In this document: positions 8,500 to 16,000 of the stretch, piece after piece
Position numbering within the stretch: position 1 is the first letter of the stretch
Layout of the letters: every line of letters starts with the position of its first letter
Source of the DNA: VRUE01 sp963703235
Lineage (GTDB): Bacteria > Actinomycetota > Thermoleophilia > Solirubrobacterales > 70-9
Assembly (NCBI GenBank): GCA_963703235.1
Contig: OY969802.1
Span: 744,001 to 808,000 of the forward strand
Reading direction: 5' to 3'
Length of the DNA stretch: 64,000 nucleotides
Made by a program: the position numbers and the translations under genes
Notes under the pieces: generated by a model
Seen by the model: only the letters and a program-made list of their open reading frames with translations
What the model was told of the DNA's origin: nothing
Databases searched by the model: none

Positions 8500-8986
8500 T
8501 TGCCGCGTGCTGGCGACGCCGCCGGCGTCCTCGCTGCCGACGGCGACCTCAGCCTGCTGCTGGTCATCTGCGCCGGCGCGGTCGGCAGTCTGCTCGGCGA
8601 CAATGTCTCTTACGGGCTCGGCGCCACGCTCGGCCGTCGCGCCGAGCGTCGCTTCTTCTCCTCTACCAAGTCCCGGGAAAGAGTGGAGTGGGCCCGTCGT
8701 CAGCTGCGTCTGCGCGGCGGCATGATCATCGTCGTCGCCCGTTTCGTTCCCGGCGGCCGCACGGCAACCACCTTCTCGGCCGGGGGCGCTGGAAATGCCC
8801 TGGCGCCGCTTCCTGGCGATCGACGCCGTAGCCGCGGGCCTCTGGGCGACCTATATCGCCCTGCTCGGCTACTTCGACGGGTCGGCCTTCGAGCAGAGCC
8901 TCTGGAAACCGATACTCGCCGCCGGCTTAGTCGCCGCGGCGGTCACCCTCGCCGCCGAGCTCCTCCGCCGCACCCGCCTCTCCTAG
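8500..8986 (+). pseudogene. DedA/VTT-family membrane protein remnant, 5'-truncated and frameshifted
   Basis: The first frame reads GVLAADGDLSLLLVICAGAV, GDNVSYGLGATLGRR and ARFVPGGRTATTFSAG, which are the conserved core of DedA proteins. After a run of five G at about 8781-8785 the family sequence continues in another frame as ALEMPWRRFLAIDAV and further transmembrane sequence up to a stop at 8984-8986. Removing one G restores A-G-A-L-E-M-P-W-R, exactly as expected for DedA. The usual first ~45 residues with the LPLPGE-type motif are also missing. So there are two independent lesions, although the homopolymer frameshift alone could be a sequencing error. Confidence 0.75.
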
Positions 8987-9002
8987 CTACGCTTCTCTCG
9001 TC

Positions 9003-9073
9003 GGCGCCTTGGCGGAGTGGCTACGCAGCGGCCTGCAAAGCCGTTAACACCGGTTCGATTCCGGTAGGCGCCT
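9003..9073 (+). tRNA. tRNA-Cys (GCA)
   Basis: A 71-nt cloverleaf with acceptor GGCGCCT/AGGCGCC, anticodon stem GCGGC/GCCGT around the loop CTGCAAA, and T loop TTCGATT. Anticodon GCA and U73 fit cysteine. CCA is not encoded. Confidence 0.95.
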
Positions 9074-9103
9074 CTGGCATGGGGCGGCAGGTCGAGAACG
9101 GAA

Positions 9104-9130
9104 AAGGGCCCCGAGAGGGGCCCCTTGTTT
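9104..9130 (+). terminator. Rho-independent terminator after tRNA-Cys
   Basis: GGGCCCC and GGGGCCC form a strong GC stem around a GAGA tetraloop, followed by TTGTTT. It sits 30 nt after the tRNA. The remaining 9131-9331 stretch up to tRNA-Val shows no recognisable gene. Confidence 0.75.
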
Positions 9131-9331
9131 CCGAAGGACGTACCACCAGTCAGATCGGTGTCGCTGGCTCGTCGGTCCTCAAGTCTTGTGAAGTCTCGGC
9201 GTCGCGGTGGGCGACTGTAGATAGATAAACACCGTGTATGTCGGAAAGTTGCAGTGCTTGCATCGGCTCTTGCAGGTCCGGACTTGAGGGCCGACGTTCG
9301 CGCTGTCGCTCGCTGCTAGATTCAGGTCCCG

Positions 9332-9404
9332 GGGCGCTTAGCTCAGTTGGGAGAGCGCCAGCTCGACAAGCTGGAGGTCACTGGTTCGAGCCCAGTAGCG
9401 CCCA
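9332..9404 (+). tRNA. tRNA-Val (GAC)
   Basis: A 73-nt cloverleaf with acceptor GGGCGCT/AGCGCCC, D arm GCTCAGTTGGGAGAGC, anticodon stem CCAGC/GCTGG around TCGACAA and T loop TTCGAGC. Anticodon GAC and A73 fit valine. CCA is not encoded. Confidence 0.95.
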
Positions 9405-9420
9405 CTTCCCGGTTGCCGTT

Positions 9421-9426
9421 TAGGCT
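9421..9426 (+). promoter_or_regulatory. -10 hexamer TAGGCT of the large membrane protein
   Basis: TAGGCT ends 9 nt before the GTG at 9436, only 17 nt after tRNA-Val. Confidence 0.5.
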
Positions 9427-9435
9427 CGCCGCCTC

Positions 9436-11322
9436 GTGATCGGGACGTATGCAGCCGCCCTGGCGACGTGTGGGGCCTCCTTGGCGATCGGGCAGGCGGC
9501 ACTTGCGCTGTGCGGCGTGCGGCGCTGGTCCTGGCTTTCGGCGGCCGTTGGGCTGGCACTGCTCTGCGCGGTCTGCTGGGCGACGGCGCGGCTGCCGGGA
9601 GACGGAGCGATCCCCGCCGCCCTCGCGCTGGTCCTAACCGTGGCGGCGGTGGCTTTCCTGTGGGGGCGCATCGAAGGCGGGGGGGAGGCGCTGCGGACCG
9701 GCCTGCCGGTGGCGCTGGTGGCCGCCGCCGCGGCGTCGCTTCCGTTCCTGGTCGAAGGCCACTTCGGCATCCTCGGCACCGGCTTCAACCCCGACATGTC
9801 CCAGCACCTGCTGGCGACCGCCCGCCTCGCCGACGGCGTCGACTCGCAGTTGCTCAACCAGGGCTATCCGCTCGGGCCGCATGCCGTCGTCGTCGCCCTG
9901 AACACGGGGCTCGGGATCGGCCTCGTCCAGGGCTTCAGCGGCCTCACCGTCGCCGTCGCGATCCTGGCGCCGCTTACCGCCCTGGCGGCCTTCGCGGATC
10001 GTCCGCCGCTGCGGCGCACGATCGCCGCCCTGCTGGTCGGCCTCCCGTACCTGGTCGCCTCCTACTTCGCCCAGGGCGCCTTCAAGGAGACGATCCAGGC
10101 CCTGCTTGTTCTTTCCTTCGTCCTCGCGCTGAGAGAGGCATTCCGTAATCCCACCTGGCGCGAGCTTCCCCTGCGCTTCATCCCTGCTGCTCTCATCGCG
10201 ATCGGTTCGGTCTACGTCTACAGCTTTCCAGGCCTCATCTGGCTGGCTGGTACGGCCGCCCTCTGGGCAGTCACCGAGCTGGCCTGGGCCAAGAGCGCAC
10301 CTGCCGCGGGTGGCATGGGGGAAGGGGGGGTCGAGGACGCCCCCGCCCACAGCGCCCCCCCTTCCCCCGTGACAGGACCCGCGGCCCGGCGCTCCTTAAT
10401 CCTGGCTCTCGTTGTTTTCGGAGTGGGAGTGCTCCCGGAGCTAGGCCGGATGATCGACTTCCAACGCTTCGAGACGTTCGACCCGACCGGCCCCGGCCTC
10501 GGCAACCTGTTCGGCCAGCTCTCGCTCTTCGAGGCGCTGGGAATCTGGCCGTCGGGCGATTTCCGGGTGGCGCCGGGCGACGGGGCCGTGCCGGCGCTCG
10601 TCTACTACCTGGGCGCCGTCTTTGCGGCGGCGCTGCTGCTCTACGGGTTGGCGATCTGCTGGCGCCGCCGCGAGTCGGCGATCCTCGCCGGTCTGCTGGC
10701 CGCGGCCGGCGTTTATGCCGCGACCCGCGTGGGTGGCACCCCCTACACCTCCGCCAAGGCCCTCGGGGTGGCGGCGCCGCTGGCGTCCCTAGCCATCCTC
10801 CGAGTCGCATTGGGCAATGACGAGGGGGCGTGGCGCTTTTCCCGTGAAATGGACGGGAAAAGCGCCACAGGACGTTTCCCCGGGACCGCCCTGGCCTGGC
10901 TCGTCGCCGCCTACATACTCGCTGCGGGCGCCTGCTCGTTGCTCGCCTTCGCCAACGCGCCGGTTGGCCCGACCTCCTACTCGCCGGCCCTGACCGGGCT
11001 GCGCCCGCTGATCGTCGACGATTCCACCCTTGTGCTCGTCCCGGACCAGCTGCTGAACGAGGAACAGGGCGCCCGCTACATCGCTTGGGAGCTGCGGGGC
11101 GGCCGCGTCTGCATCGAGGCCGAGAGCGAGGCGAGCGACGCACTGCCCCGCGGCGTCCGTTTCGTGGTGACCGCTGTTTCCGCCGAGCGCCCACCCTTTC
11201 CGGGTTTCGAGCTGCGTCGCGTCGCCGCTCCCTACCTGCTCTGGGAGCGGCGACGCGACGCACCCGGTTCGGACTCCTGCCCGCTGATCGCCGAACGCCA
11301 GGCCAGAGCTGGGGACGATTGA
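9436..11322 (+). CDS. Large polytopic membrane protein, glycosyltransferase-C-like
   Basis: A 628-residue protein with about 11-13 hydrophobic segments across its length. The first loop after the initial helices contains GFNPDMSQHLLATARLADG, an acidic pair in the position where GT-C glycosyltransferases carry their catalytic aspartates, and the C-terminus is a soluble extracytoplasmic domain (from about residue 520). That layout suggests a lipid-linked-sugar glycosyltransferase, but no named family is certain. It has two low-complexity loops, around residues 294-311 and 466-476, that are encoded by perfect DNA hairpins and look inserted. The stop codon lies in a third hairpin. It appears monocistronic. 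Confidence 0.7.
   Translation: MIGTYAAALATCGASLAIGQAALALCGVRRWSWLSAAVGLALLCAVCWATARLPGDGAIPAALALVLTVAAVAFLWGRIEGGGEALRTGLPVALVAAAAASLPFLVEGHFGILGTGFNPDMSQHLLATARLADGVDSQLLNQGYPLGPHAVVVALNTGLGIGLVQGFSGLTVAVAILAPLTALAAFADRPPLRRTIAALLVGLPYLVASYFAQGAFKETIQALLVLSFVLALREAFRNPTWRELPLRFIPAALIAIGSVYVYSFPGLIWLAGTAALWAVTELAWAKSAPAAGGMGEGGVEDAPAHSAPPSPVTGPAARRSLILALVVFGVGVLPELGRMIDFQRFETFDPTGPGLGNLFGQLSLFEALGIWPSGDFRVAPGDGAVPALVYYLGAVFAAALLLYGLAICWRRRESAILAGLLAAAGVYAATRVGGTPYTSAKALGVAAPLASLAILRVALGNDEGAWRFSREMDGKSATGRFPGTALAWLVAAYILAAGACSLLAFANAPVGPTSYSPALTGLRPLIVDDSTLVLVPDQLLNEEQGARYIAWELRGGRVCIEAESEASDALPRGVRFVVTAVSAERPPFPGFELRRVAAPYLLWERRRDAPGSDSCPLIAERQARAGDD
10317..10368 (+). repeat. Perfect 14-bp inverted repeat inside the membrane-protein gene
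   Basis: GGGGGAAGGGGGGG at 10317-10330 pairs exactly with CCCCCCCTTCCCCC at 10355-10368 across a 24-nt loop. It encodes a Gly/Pro/Ala-rich cytoplasmic or periplasmic loop. Confidence 0.85.
10831..10867 (+). repeat. Perfect 15-bp inverted repeat inside the membrane-protein gene
   Basis: TGGCGCTTTTCCCGT at 10831-10845 and ACGGGAAAAGCGCCA at 10853-10867 form a perfect stem with a 7-nt loop. It lies in a poorly conserved-looking hydrophilic loop and keeps the frame open. Confidence 0.9.
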
Positions 11323-11359
11323 AGCCTTTTACCGCCCATAGCCGGTAAAAGGCTTCAAT
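11318..11359 (+). terminator. 17-bp perfect hairpin over the stop codon of the membrane-protein gene
   Basis: ATTGAAGCCTTTTACCG (11318-11334) pairs perfectly with 11343-11359 around an 8-nt loop. The TGA at 11320-11322 is in the left arm. No U tract follows, but the position between this gene and thrS fits a terminator or processing structure. Confidence 0.65.
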
Positions 11360-11393
11360 GAAGCGAGCGCCGGCGCGCCTGTGCCTGCCCGCG

Positions 11394-11399
11394 TAGCAT
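11394..11399 (+). promoter_or_regulatory. -10 hexamer TAGCAT of thrS
   Basis: TAGCAT ends 9 nt before the ATG at 11409, leaving no room for a T-box leader. Confidence 0.45.
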
Positions 11400-11408
11400 G
11401 GGGCTCGC

Positions 11409-13355
11409 ATGGAGGCGACGACGAGAATCTCCGCCACGCTGCCCGACGGCGCCAGCCTGGAGCTGCCCGAAGGCGCCACCGGCGCCGATGCCGCGGCCGC
11501 GATCGGTCCCGGACTGGCGAAGGCGGCGTTGGCGATCCGCGTCGGCGGCGAGCTGCGCGACCTCGATGCACCTCTCCCCGATGGGGCCCAGATCGCGATC
11601 CTGACCGAGCGCGACCCCGAGGCGCTGGAGCTGATCCGCCACGACGCCGCCCACGTGATGGCGGAGGCGGTGCTGGAGCTCTATCCCGGCACCAAGGTGA
11701 CGATCGGCCCGCCGATCGAGCAGGGCTTTTACTACGACTTCGAGTTCCCGGCCGACGTCAAGGTCACCGAGGAGGATCTGGAGCGGATAGAAGCCGCGAT
11801 GCGCGAGCACATCGATGCCGACGAGCGCTTCGAGCGGCGCGACCTGCCGCCCGAGGAGGCGATCGAGCTGTTCCGCGACCAGGGCCAGGACTACAAGATC
11901 GAGCTGATCGAGGACCTGGTTCGCGACGAAGGGGTGGAGACCGTCTCCCTCTACCGCAACGGGCCCTTCGAGGACCTCTGCCGCGGACCGCACGGGCCCT
12001 CGACGGGACGGATCGTGGCGATCAAGCTGACCGCGCTGGCGGGCGCCTACTGGCGCGGCGACGAGACCCGCCAGATGCTGACCCGGGTCTACGGCACGGC
12101 CTTCCTCGCCAAGAAGGACCTCGAGCAGCACCTGGAGACGATCGAGCAGGCGAAGGCCCGCGATCACCGCCGGCTCGGCCCCCAGCTCGGGCTCTTCATG
12201 CTGCGCGAGGAGGCACCCGGAATGCCCTTCTGGCTCGCCCACGGCACGACTCTGCTGCGCCTGATCGACGCCGAGGTGCACCAACAGCTGCGCAAGCGCG
12301 AGTACCAGGAGATCAAGACGCCGCACGTGATGGACGTCGACCTCTGGCACCGCTCCGGCCACTGGGACAACTACCGCGAGAACATGTATTTCACCGAGTC
12401 GCGCGAGCGCCAGTACGCGCTGCGGCCGATGAACTGCCCTGGCGCCTGCCTCGTCTACGCCGCCGACCGCCACTCCTACCGCGAGCTGCCGCTGCGTCTG
12501 GCCGAGTTCGGCCAGGTCTCCCGCGCCGAGCGCGAGGGCGTCTTGCACGGCCTGCTGCGGGTGCGGGCCTTCACCCAGGACGACGCCCACATCTACTGCA
12601 CGGAGGAGCAGGTCGTCGACGAGGTGGCCGGCGTCTGCGAGGCGATCGACGAGCTCTACGCCCGCTTCGGCTTCGACGACGTCCACATCGAGCTCTCGAC
12701 CCGGCCGGAGAAGTCGATCGGCACCGACGAGCAGTGGGAGCTGGCCGAAGAGGCGCTGCGGCAGGCACTCGAGAGCCAAGGCCGCGAGTACACGCTGAAC
12801 CCGGGCGACGGCGCCTTCTACGGGCCGAAGATCGACTTCCACATCACCGACGCGCTGGGCCGCTCCTGGCAGTGCGGCACCTGCCAGGTCGACTTCTTCA
12901 TGCCGGAGCGCTTCAACCTCACATACACCGACGCCGAGGACGCGCAGCGCCGACCGGTGATGATCCACCGCGCCCTGCTGGGCTCGATGGAGCGCTTCGC
13001 CGGGATCCTGATCGAGCACTACGGAGGCCGCTTCCCGGTTTGGCTGGCGCCGGTCCAGGCGATCGTCCTGCCGATCTCCGACCGCCACCTCGAGCATTGC
13101 GAGAAGGTCGGCGCCGAGCTGCGCGAGCTGGGCGTCCGGGTCGAGGTCGACCGCCGCTCCGAGTCGGTCGGCAAGAAGATCCGCGAGGCGGAGATGGGCG
13201 GCCTTCCCTACATGCTGGTGGTGGGCGACCGTGAGGAAGAGAGCGGCGAGGTCGCTGTGCGTTCCCGTGGCGGCGAGGAGCTGGGCACAATGCCGCTGGA
13301 GGCCTTCGCCGAGCGCGTTCATTCCGCAGAGGCGCAGGCGGGCGATGACGGCTGA
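11409..13355 (+). CDS. thrS: Threonyl-tRNA synthetase
   Basis: A 648-residue class II aminoacyl-tRNA synthetase of normal length. In order: an N-terminal TGS domain (residues 1-65), the second additional domain with the HxxxH-type editing pocket (RHDAAHVMAEAVLELYPG), the class II catalytic core with motif 2 around MNCPGACLVYAADRHSYREL and the zinc-binding Cys/His residues, motif 3 near HRALLGSMERFAGILIEHY, and the C-terminal anticodon-binding domain. It charges tRNA-Thr in the cytoplasm. It is followed after 139 nt by infC, the classic thrS-infC-rpmI-rplT-pheS-pheT order, here interrupted by wecB on the other strand. Confidence 0.97.
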   Translation: MEATTRISATLPDGASLELPEGATGADAAAAIGPGLAKAALAIRVGGELRDLDAPLPDGAQIAILTERDPEALELIRHDAAHVMAEAVLELYPGTKVTIGPPIEQGFYYDFEFPADVKVTEEDLERIEAAMREHIDADERFERRDLPPEEAIELFRDQGQDYKIELIEDLVRDEGVETVSLYRNGPFEDLCRGPHGPSTGRIVAIKLTALAGAYWRGDETRQMLTRVYGTAFLAKKDLEQHLETIEQAKARDHRRLGPQLGLFMLREEAPGMPFWLAHGTTLLRLIDAEVHQQLRKREYQEIKTPHVMDVDLWHRSGHWDNYRENMYFTESRERQYALRPMNCPGACLVYAADRHSYRELPLRLAEFGQVSRAEREGVLHGLLRVRAFTQDDAHIYCTEEQVVDEVAGVCEAIDELYARFGFDDVHIELSTRPEKSIGTDEQWELAEEALRQALESQGREYTLNPGDGAFYGPKIDFHITDALGRSWQCGTCQVDFFMPERFNLTYTDAEDAQRRPVMIHRALLGSMERFAGILIEHYGGRFPVWLAPVQAIVLPISDRHLEHCEKVGAELRELGVRVEVDRRSESVGKKIREAEMGGLPYMLVVGDREEESGEVAVRSRGGEELGTMPLEAFAERVHSAEAQAGDDG

Positions 13356-13384
13356 GCGGTGCCCTGCGTCGCGGGTTCTGCCTC

Positions 13385-13390
13385 TATACT
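13385..13390 (+). promoter_or_regulatory. Candidate -10 hexamer TATACT for infC
   Basis: TATACT, close to the consensus, lies 105 nt before the infC start, giving a leader of about 100 nt. No good -35 is seen. The leader contains a seven-codon ATG frame at 13411-13434. Confidence 0.35.
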
Positions 13391-13494
13391 CCGGCAACTT
13401 GTTCGCAGGCATGCCAAAAAGTCAGCGCCGCTGAGCGTCCCGTGGCCGCCTCCGTCTCCCCGATCCTCTTGAAGCTCCACCTCTCCTCTCGATA

Positions 13495-14106
13495 GTGCCG
13501 GTCCCTCGCAGGTTCGACCGGCGACCGCCGGAGCGCGACACGACGCGGATCAACGAGCGGATTCGCGTCCCCAAAGTGCGCCTGATCGGCGCCGACGGCG
13601 AGCAGCTCGGCATCCTCGACACCGCCGACGCCCTCAAACGCGCCCAGGACGCGGACCTCGACCTGGTCGAGGTCGCCCCCAACTCGAAGCCGCCCGTGAC
13701 CCGCCTGCTCGACTACTCGAAGTACAAGTACGAGCAGGAGCAGAAGCAGAAGGCCGCCCGCAAGCACCAGCAGCAGGTCAACGTGCGCGAGATCAAGCTG
13801 CGGCCGAAGATCGCCGACCACGACTACGAAACCAAGAAGGGGCACGTCGAGCGCTTCCTGCGCCACCAGAACAAGGTCAAGATCACGATCATGTTCCGCG
13901 GCCGCGAGCAGGCCCACCCGGAGCGTGGTCGGGCGCTGCTGCAGCGGTTGTTCGAGGACCTCGACGGGCTGGCGACGATCGAGTCCGAGCCGCTGCAGGA
14001 GGGGCGCAACATGAGCATGATGTTGGCGCCGAGCAAAGAGGCGGTGGCGGAGGCGAAGAAGGACGAGGCGGACCCGGGGCCTGCCCCGGCAGGGGATTCC
14101 ACTTAA
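13495..14106 (+). CDS. infC: Translation initiation factor IF-3
   Basis: A 203-residue IF-3 with the N-terminal domain (INERIRVPKVRLIGADGEQLG), a lysine-rich helical linker (SKYKYEQEQKQKAARKHQQQ) and the C-terminal domain (VNVREIKLRPKIADHDYETK ... GHVERFL). It binds the 30S subunit and checks start-codon and initiator-tRNA pairing. Compared with the ~180-residue norm it has an 18-residue N-terminal extension and a C-terminal tail, and the tail is encoded by the left arm of a long inverted repeat. The GTG start has neither a Shine-Dalgarno sequence nor a close -10 box. Confidence 0.95.
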   Translation: MPVPRRFDRRPPERDTTRINERIRVPKVRLIGADGEQLGILDTADALKRAQDADLDLVEVAPNSKPPVTRLLDYSKYKYEQEQKQKAARKHQQQVNVREIKLRPKIADHDYETKKGHVERFLRHQNKVKITIMFRGREQAHPERGRALLQRLFEDLDGLATIESEPLQEGRNMSMMLAPSKEAVAEAKKDEADPGPAPAGDST

Positions 14107-14190
14107 CTTTTCCCGAAGACAGGTCGCGGTCGTCCGAGGATCGCGGCTCGGAAAAAGTACAAGACGTTCCATCCCCTGCCGGGGCAGGCC
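14078..14190. terminator. 20-bp inverted repeat between convergent infC and wecB
   Basis: GGCCTGCCCCGGCAGGGGAT at 14078-14097 is the exact reverse complement of 14171-14190. Inside the 73-nt loop, ACTTTTCCCGA near 14105 nearly pairs with CTCGGAAAAAGT. The left arm encodes the end of IF-3 and the right arm abuts the wecB stop, so it probably acts as a bidirectional terminator. Confidence 0.7.
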
Positions 14191-15258
14191 TCACGTCAGT
14201 ACGTCGGCGATTCGCTCCGCCGCTCGGCCGTCCCAGAGAGGGGGAGGCTCAAGCCGCTTCGCAGGACGCTCGGCCAAGGCTGCCGGGATGCCGGCGATCG
14301 CCGCGGGGTCGAGGCCTAGCAGGGTGTTGGTGCCGGCGCGGATCGTCACCGGGCGCTCGGTGTTGTCGCGCAGCGTGAAGCAAGGGATGCCGAGGTAGGT
14401 CGTCTCCTCCTGGATGCCGCCGGAGTCGGTGAGGACGGCTCCCGCGTCGGCGATCAGGGAGAGGAAGTCGATGTAGCCGAACGGCTCGCAGAGCAGCAGG
14501 CCGGGATGGTCGGACTCGATTGCCTCCATCATCTTGCGGGTCCGCGGGTGGACCGGGAAGACGACCGGCATCTCCTTCGCCAGCGCCGCCAGGCGGTGGA
14601 CGGTCTCCGCCAGCAGCTCGCCGTCGACGAGGGCGGGGCGGTGCAGCGTGACGAGGACGTAGGCGCCCGGCTCGACACCCACCTTGGCGGCGGCGCCGGC
14701 CGCCCGGAACCGCTCTTCGAGCGCGACCAGGGTGTCGATCATCGTGTTGCCGACGAAGTGCATCCGCTCCTCGGCGATCCCCTCGGCGCGCAGGTTCTCG
14801 ATCGCCTCGTCGCTGTGCAGGAAGAGGTACTCGCCGAACTCGTCGGCGATGATCCGGTTGACCTCCTCCGGCATCGTGCGGTCGAAGCTGCGCAGGCCCG
14901 ACTCGATGTGGCCGACCGGGATCTGCATCTTGGCCGCGGTCAGCGTCGCCGCCAGGGTCGAGTTGACGTCGCCGGGAACCATCAAGAGGTCCGGCTGCTC
15001 CTCGACCAGCACCGGCTCCAGCCGCTCCATCGTCCGCGCCGTCTGCACGGCGTGGGTGCCGGAGCCGACCTCGAGCATGTGGTCGGGAGGTGGCACGCCC
15101 AGCTCCTCGAGGAAGACGTCGGACATCAGCCGGTCGTAGTGCTGACCGGTGTGGACGACCGTGTGGCGGCCGTCGGGCAGCCGCTCGCGAAGCGCCGCGA
15201 TCACGGGGGCGGTCTTGACGAAGTTCGGGCGGGTCCCGATCACGTAGACGATCCGCAT
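14191..15258 (-). CDS. wecB: UDP-N-acetylglucosamine 2-epimerase (non-hydrolysing)
   Basis: A 355-residue enzyme interconverting UDP-GlcNAc and UDP-ManNAc for surface polysaccharide or teichoic-type polymers. Family landmarks: MRIVYVIGTRPNFVKTAPVI at the N-terminus, TGQHYDRLMSDVFLEELG, GDVNSTLAATL, HIESGLRSFDRTMPEEVNR and the UDP-binding stretch LTDSGGIQEETTYLGIPCF. The open frame extends upstream, but the ATG at 15258 matches the family start and has a -10 box 8 nt upstream. It is transcribed against the surrounding translation genes, so it is an insertion into the thrS-infC-rpmI gene order. Confidence 0.95.
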   Translation of the reverse strand: MRIVYVIGTRPNFVKTAPVIAALRERLPDGRHTVVHTGQHYDRLMSDVFLEELGVPPPDHMLEVGSGTHAVQTARTMERLEPVLVEEQPDLLMVPGDVNSTLAATLTAAKMQIPVGHIESGLRSFDRTMPEEVNRIIADEFGEYLFLHSDEAIENLRAEGIAEERMHFVGNTMIDTLVALEERFRAAGAAAKVGVEPGAYVLVTLHRPALVDGELLAETVHRLAALAKEMPVVFPVHPRTRKMMEAIESDHPGLLLCEPFGYIDFLSLIADAGAVLTDSGGIQEETTYLGIPCFTLRDNTERPVTIRAGTNTLLGLDPAAIAGIPAALAERPAKRLEPPPLWDGRAAERIADVLT

Positions 15259-15266
15259 CGCGCGGC

Positions 15267-15272
15267 AGGCTA
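15267..15272 (-). promoter_or_regulatory. -10 hexamer TAGCCT of wecB
   Basis: On the minus strand TAGCCT ends 8 nt before the wecB ATG. The same intergenic gap must also hold the divergent rpmI promoter. Confidence 0.5.
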
Positions 15273-15331
15273 CCTGCTTGGCCAGGCGCCTCCGCGAGCG
15301 CAGCCTCGCGTCTGCTTCAATACGCGTCCCG

Positions 15332-15532
15332 ATGCCGAAGATGAAGACCCATTCCGGCGCCAAGAAGCGCTTCCGCAAGACCGCCAAGGGCAAGCTGCGC
15401 GGTCGGCGCGCCAACTCGAGCCACATCCTCGAGAAAAAGTCGCCGAAGCGGAAGCGGAAGATGGCGCGGCCGGTGGAGATCTCGCCGGCCGACACGAAGC
15501 GGGTCAGGACCCTGCTCGGAGGCGGGAAGTGA
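15332..15532 (+). CDS. rpmI: 50S ribosomal protein L35
   Basis: 66 residues, the normal length, starting MPKMKTHSGAKKRFRKTAKG and continuing with RRANSSHILEKKSPKRKRK. It is very basic and belongs to the large subunit. The ATG at 15332 is chosen over upstream in-frame codons by alignment with the family start. The stop overlaps the GTG of rplT (GTGA), so the two are translationally coupled. Confidence 0.97.
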   Translation: MPKMKTHSGAKKRFRKTAKGKLRGRRANSSHILEKKSPKRKRKMARPVEISPADTKRVRTLLGGGK

Positions 15533-15888
15533 GCCGGGTCAAGCGCTCCGTCCACGCGCGCAAGAAGCGCCGCAAGGTGCTGAAGGAAGCGAAGGGCTAC
15601 TACGGCCGCAAGCATTCCTCCTACCGCTTCGCCAAAGAGCAGGTGCAGCGCTCCGGCATGTACGCGTACCGGGACCGGCGCAACCGCAAGCGCGAGTTCC
15701 GCCGCCTCTGGATCACCCGCATCAACGCCGCCGCGCGGCTCGAGGGCATGAGCTACTCGGAGCTGATCCACGGCCTCGACAAAGCGGGGGTCGAGGTCAA
15801 CCGCAAGATGCTTGCCGACATCGCGGTCAACGATCGCGATGCCTTTCGCCGATTCGTGGAGCTGGCCCGGGAGGGTGCGGCCGCCTAG
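15529..15888 (+). CDS. rplT: 50S ribosomal protein L20
   Basis: 119 residues of the L20 family: SRVKRSVHARKKRRKVLKEA, GYYGRKHSSYRFAKEQVQRS, YRDRRNRKREFRRLWITRIN and the C-terminal globular part ending with DRDAFRRFVE. L20 is needed early in 50S assembly and is the autoregulator of this operon in several bacteria; no L20-binding leader is evident here. GTG start, 4-nt overlap with rpmI, followed by a strong terminator. Confidence 0.97.
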   Translation: MSRVKRSVHARKKRRKVLKEAKGYYGRKHSSYRFAKEQVQRSGMYAYRDRRNRKREFRRLWITRINAAARLEGMSYSELIHGLDKAGVEVNRKMLADIAVNDRDAFRRFVELAREGAAA

Positions 15889-15913
15889 TCGCAGCCACAT
15901 TCCACTTTCCCGG

Positions 15914-15943
15914 GCGGGCCGTCTTACGGCCCGCTTTTTATTT
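15914..15943 (+). terminator. Rho-independent terminator after rplT
   Basis: Perfect 8-bp stem GCGGGCCG/CGGCCCGC with loop TCTTA followed by TTTTTATTT. This is the clearest intrinsic terminator in the window. Confidence 0.9.
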
Positions 15944-15961
15944 GTCCGGGTCGACCCGGAC
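15944..15961. promoter_or_regulatory. 18-bp perfect palindrome upstream of the SpoU methyltransferase gene
   Basis: GTCCGGGTCGACCCGGAC is fully self-complementary with no loop, which favours a dimeric protein-binding site over an RNA hairpin. It lies directly after the rplT terminator and 39 nt before the next start codon. Confidence 0.4.
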
Positions 15962-16000
15962 ATTCGAGGAGAAAGACGAAACGAGAAGAAACGACCAACG

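Noticed and set aside
6313..9404. tRNA genes as attachment sites of an integrated element
   Set aside because: No integrase, no repeated tRNA 3' ends and no foreign cargo are seen around the three tRNAs.
11341..11408. T-box riboswitch upstream of thrS
   Set aside because: Only about 50 nt separate the hairpin from the ATG, and a -10 box lies 9 nt before it; no specifier stem or T-box core is present.
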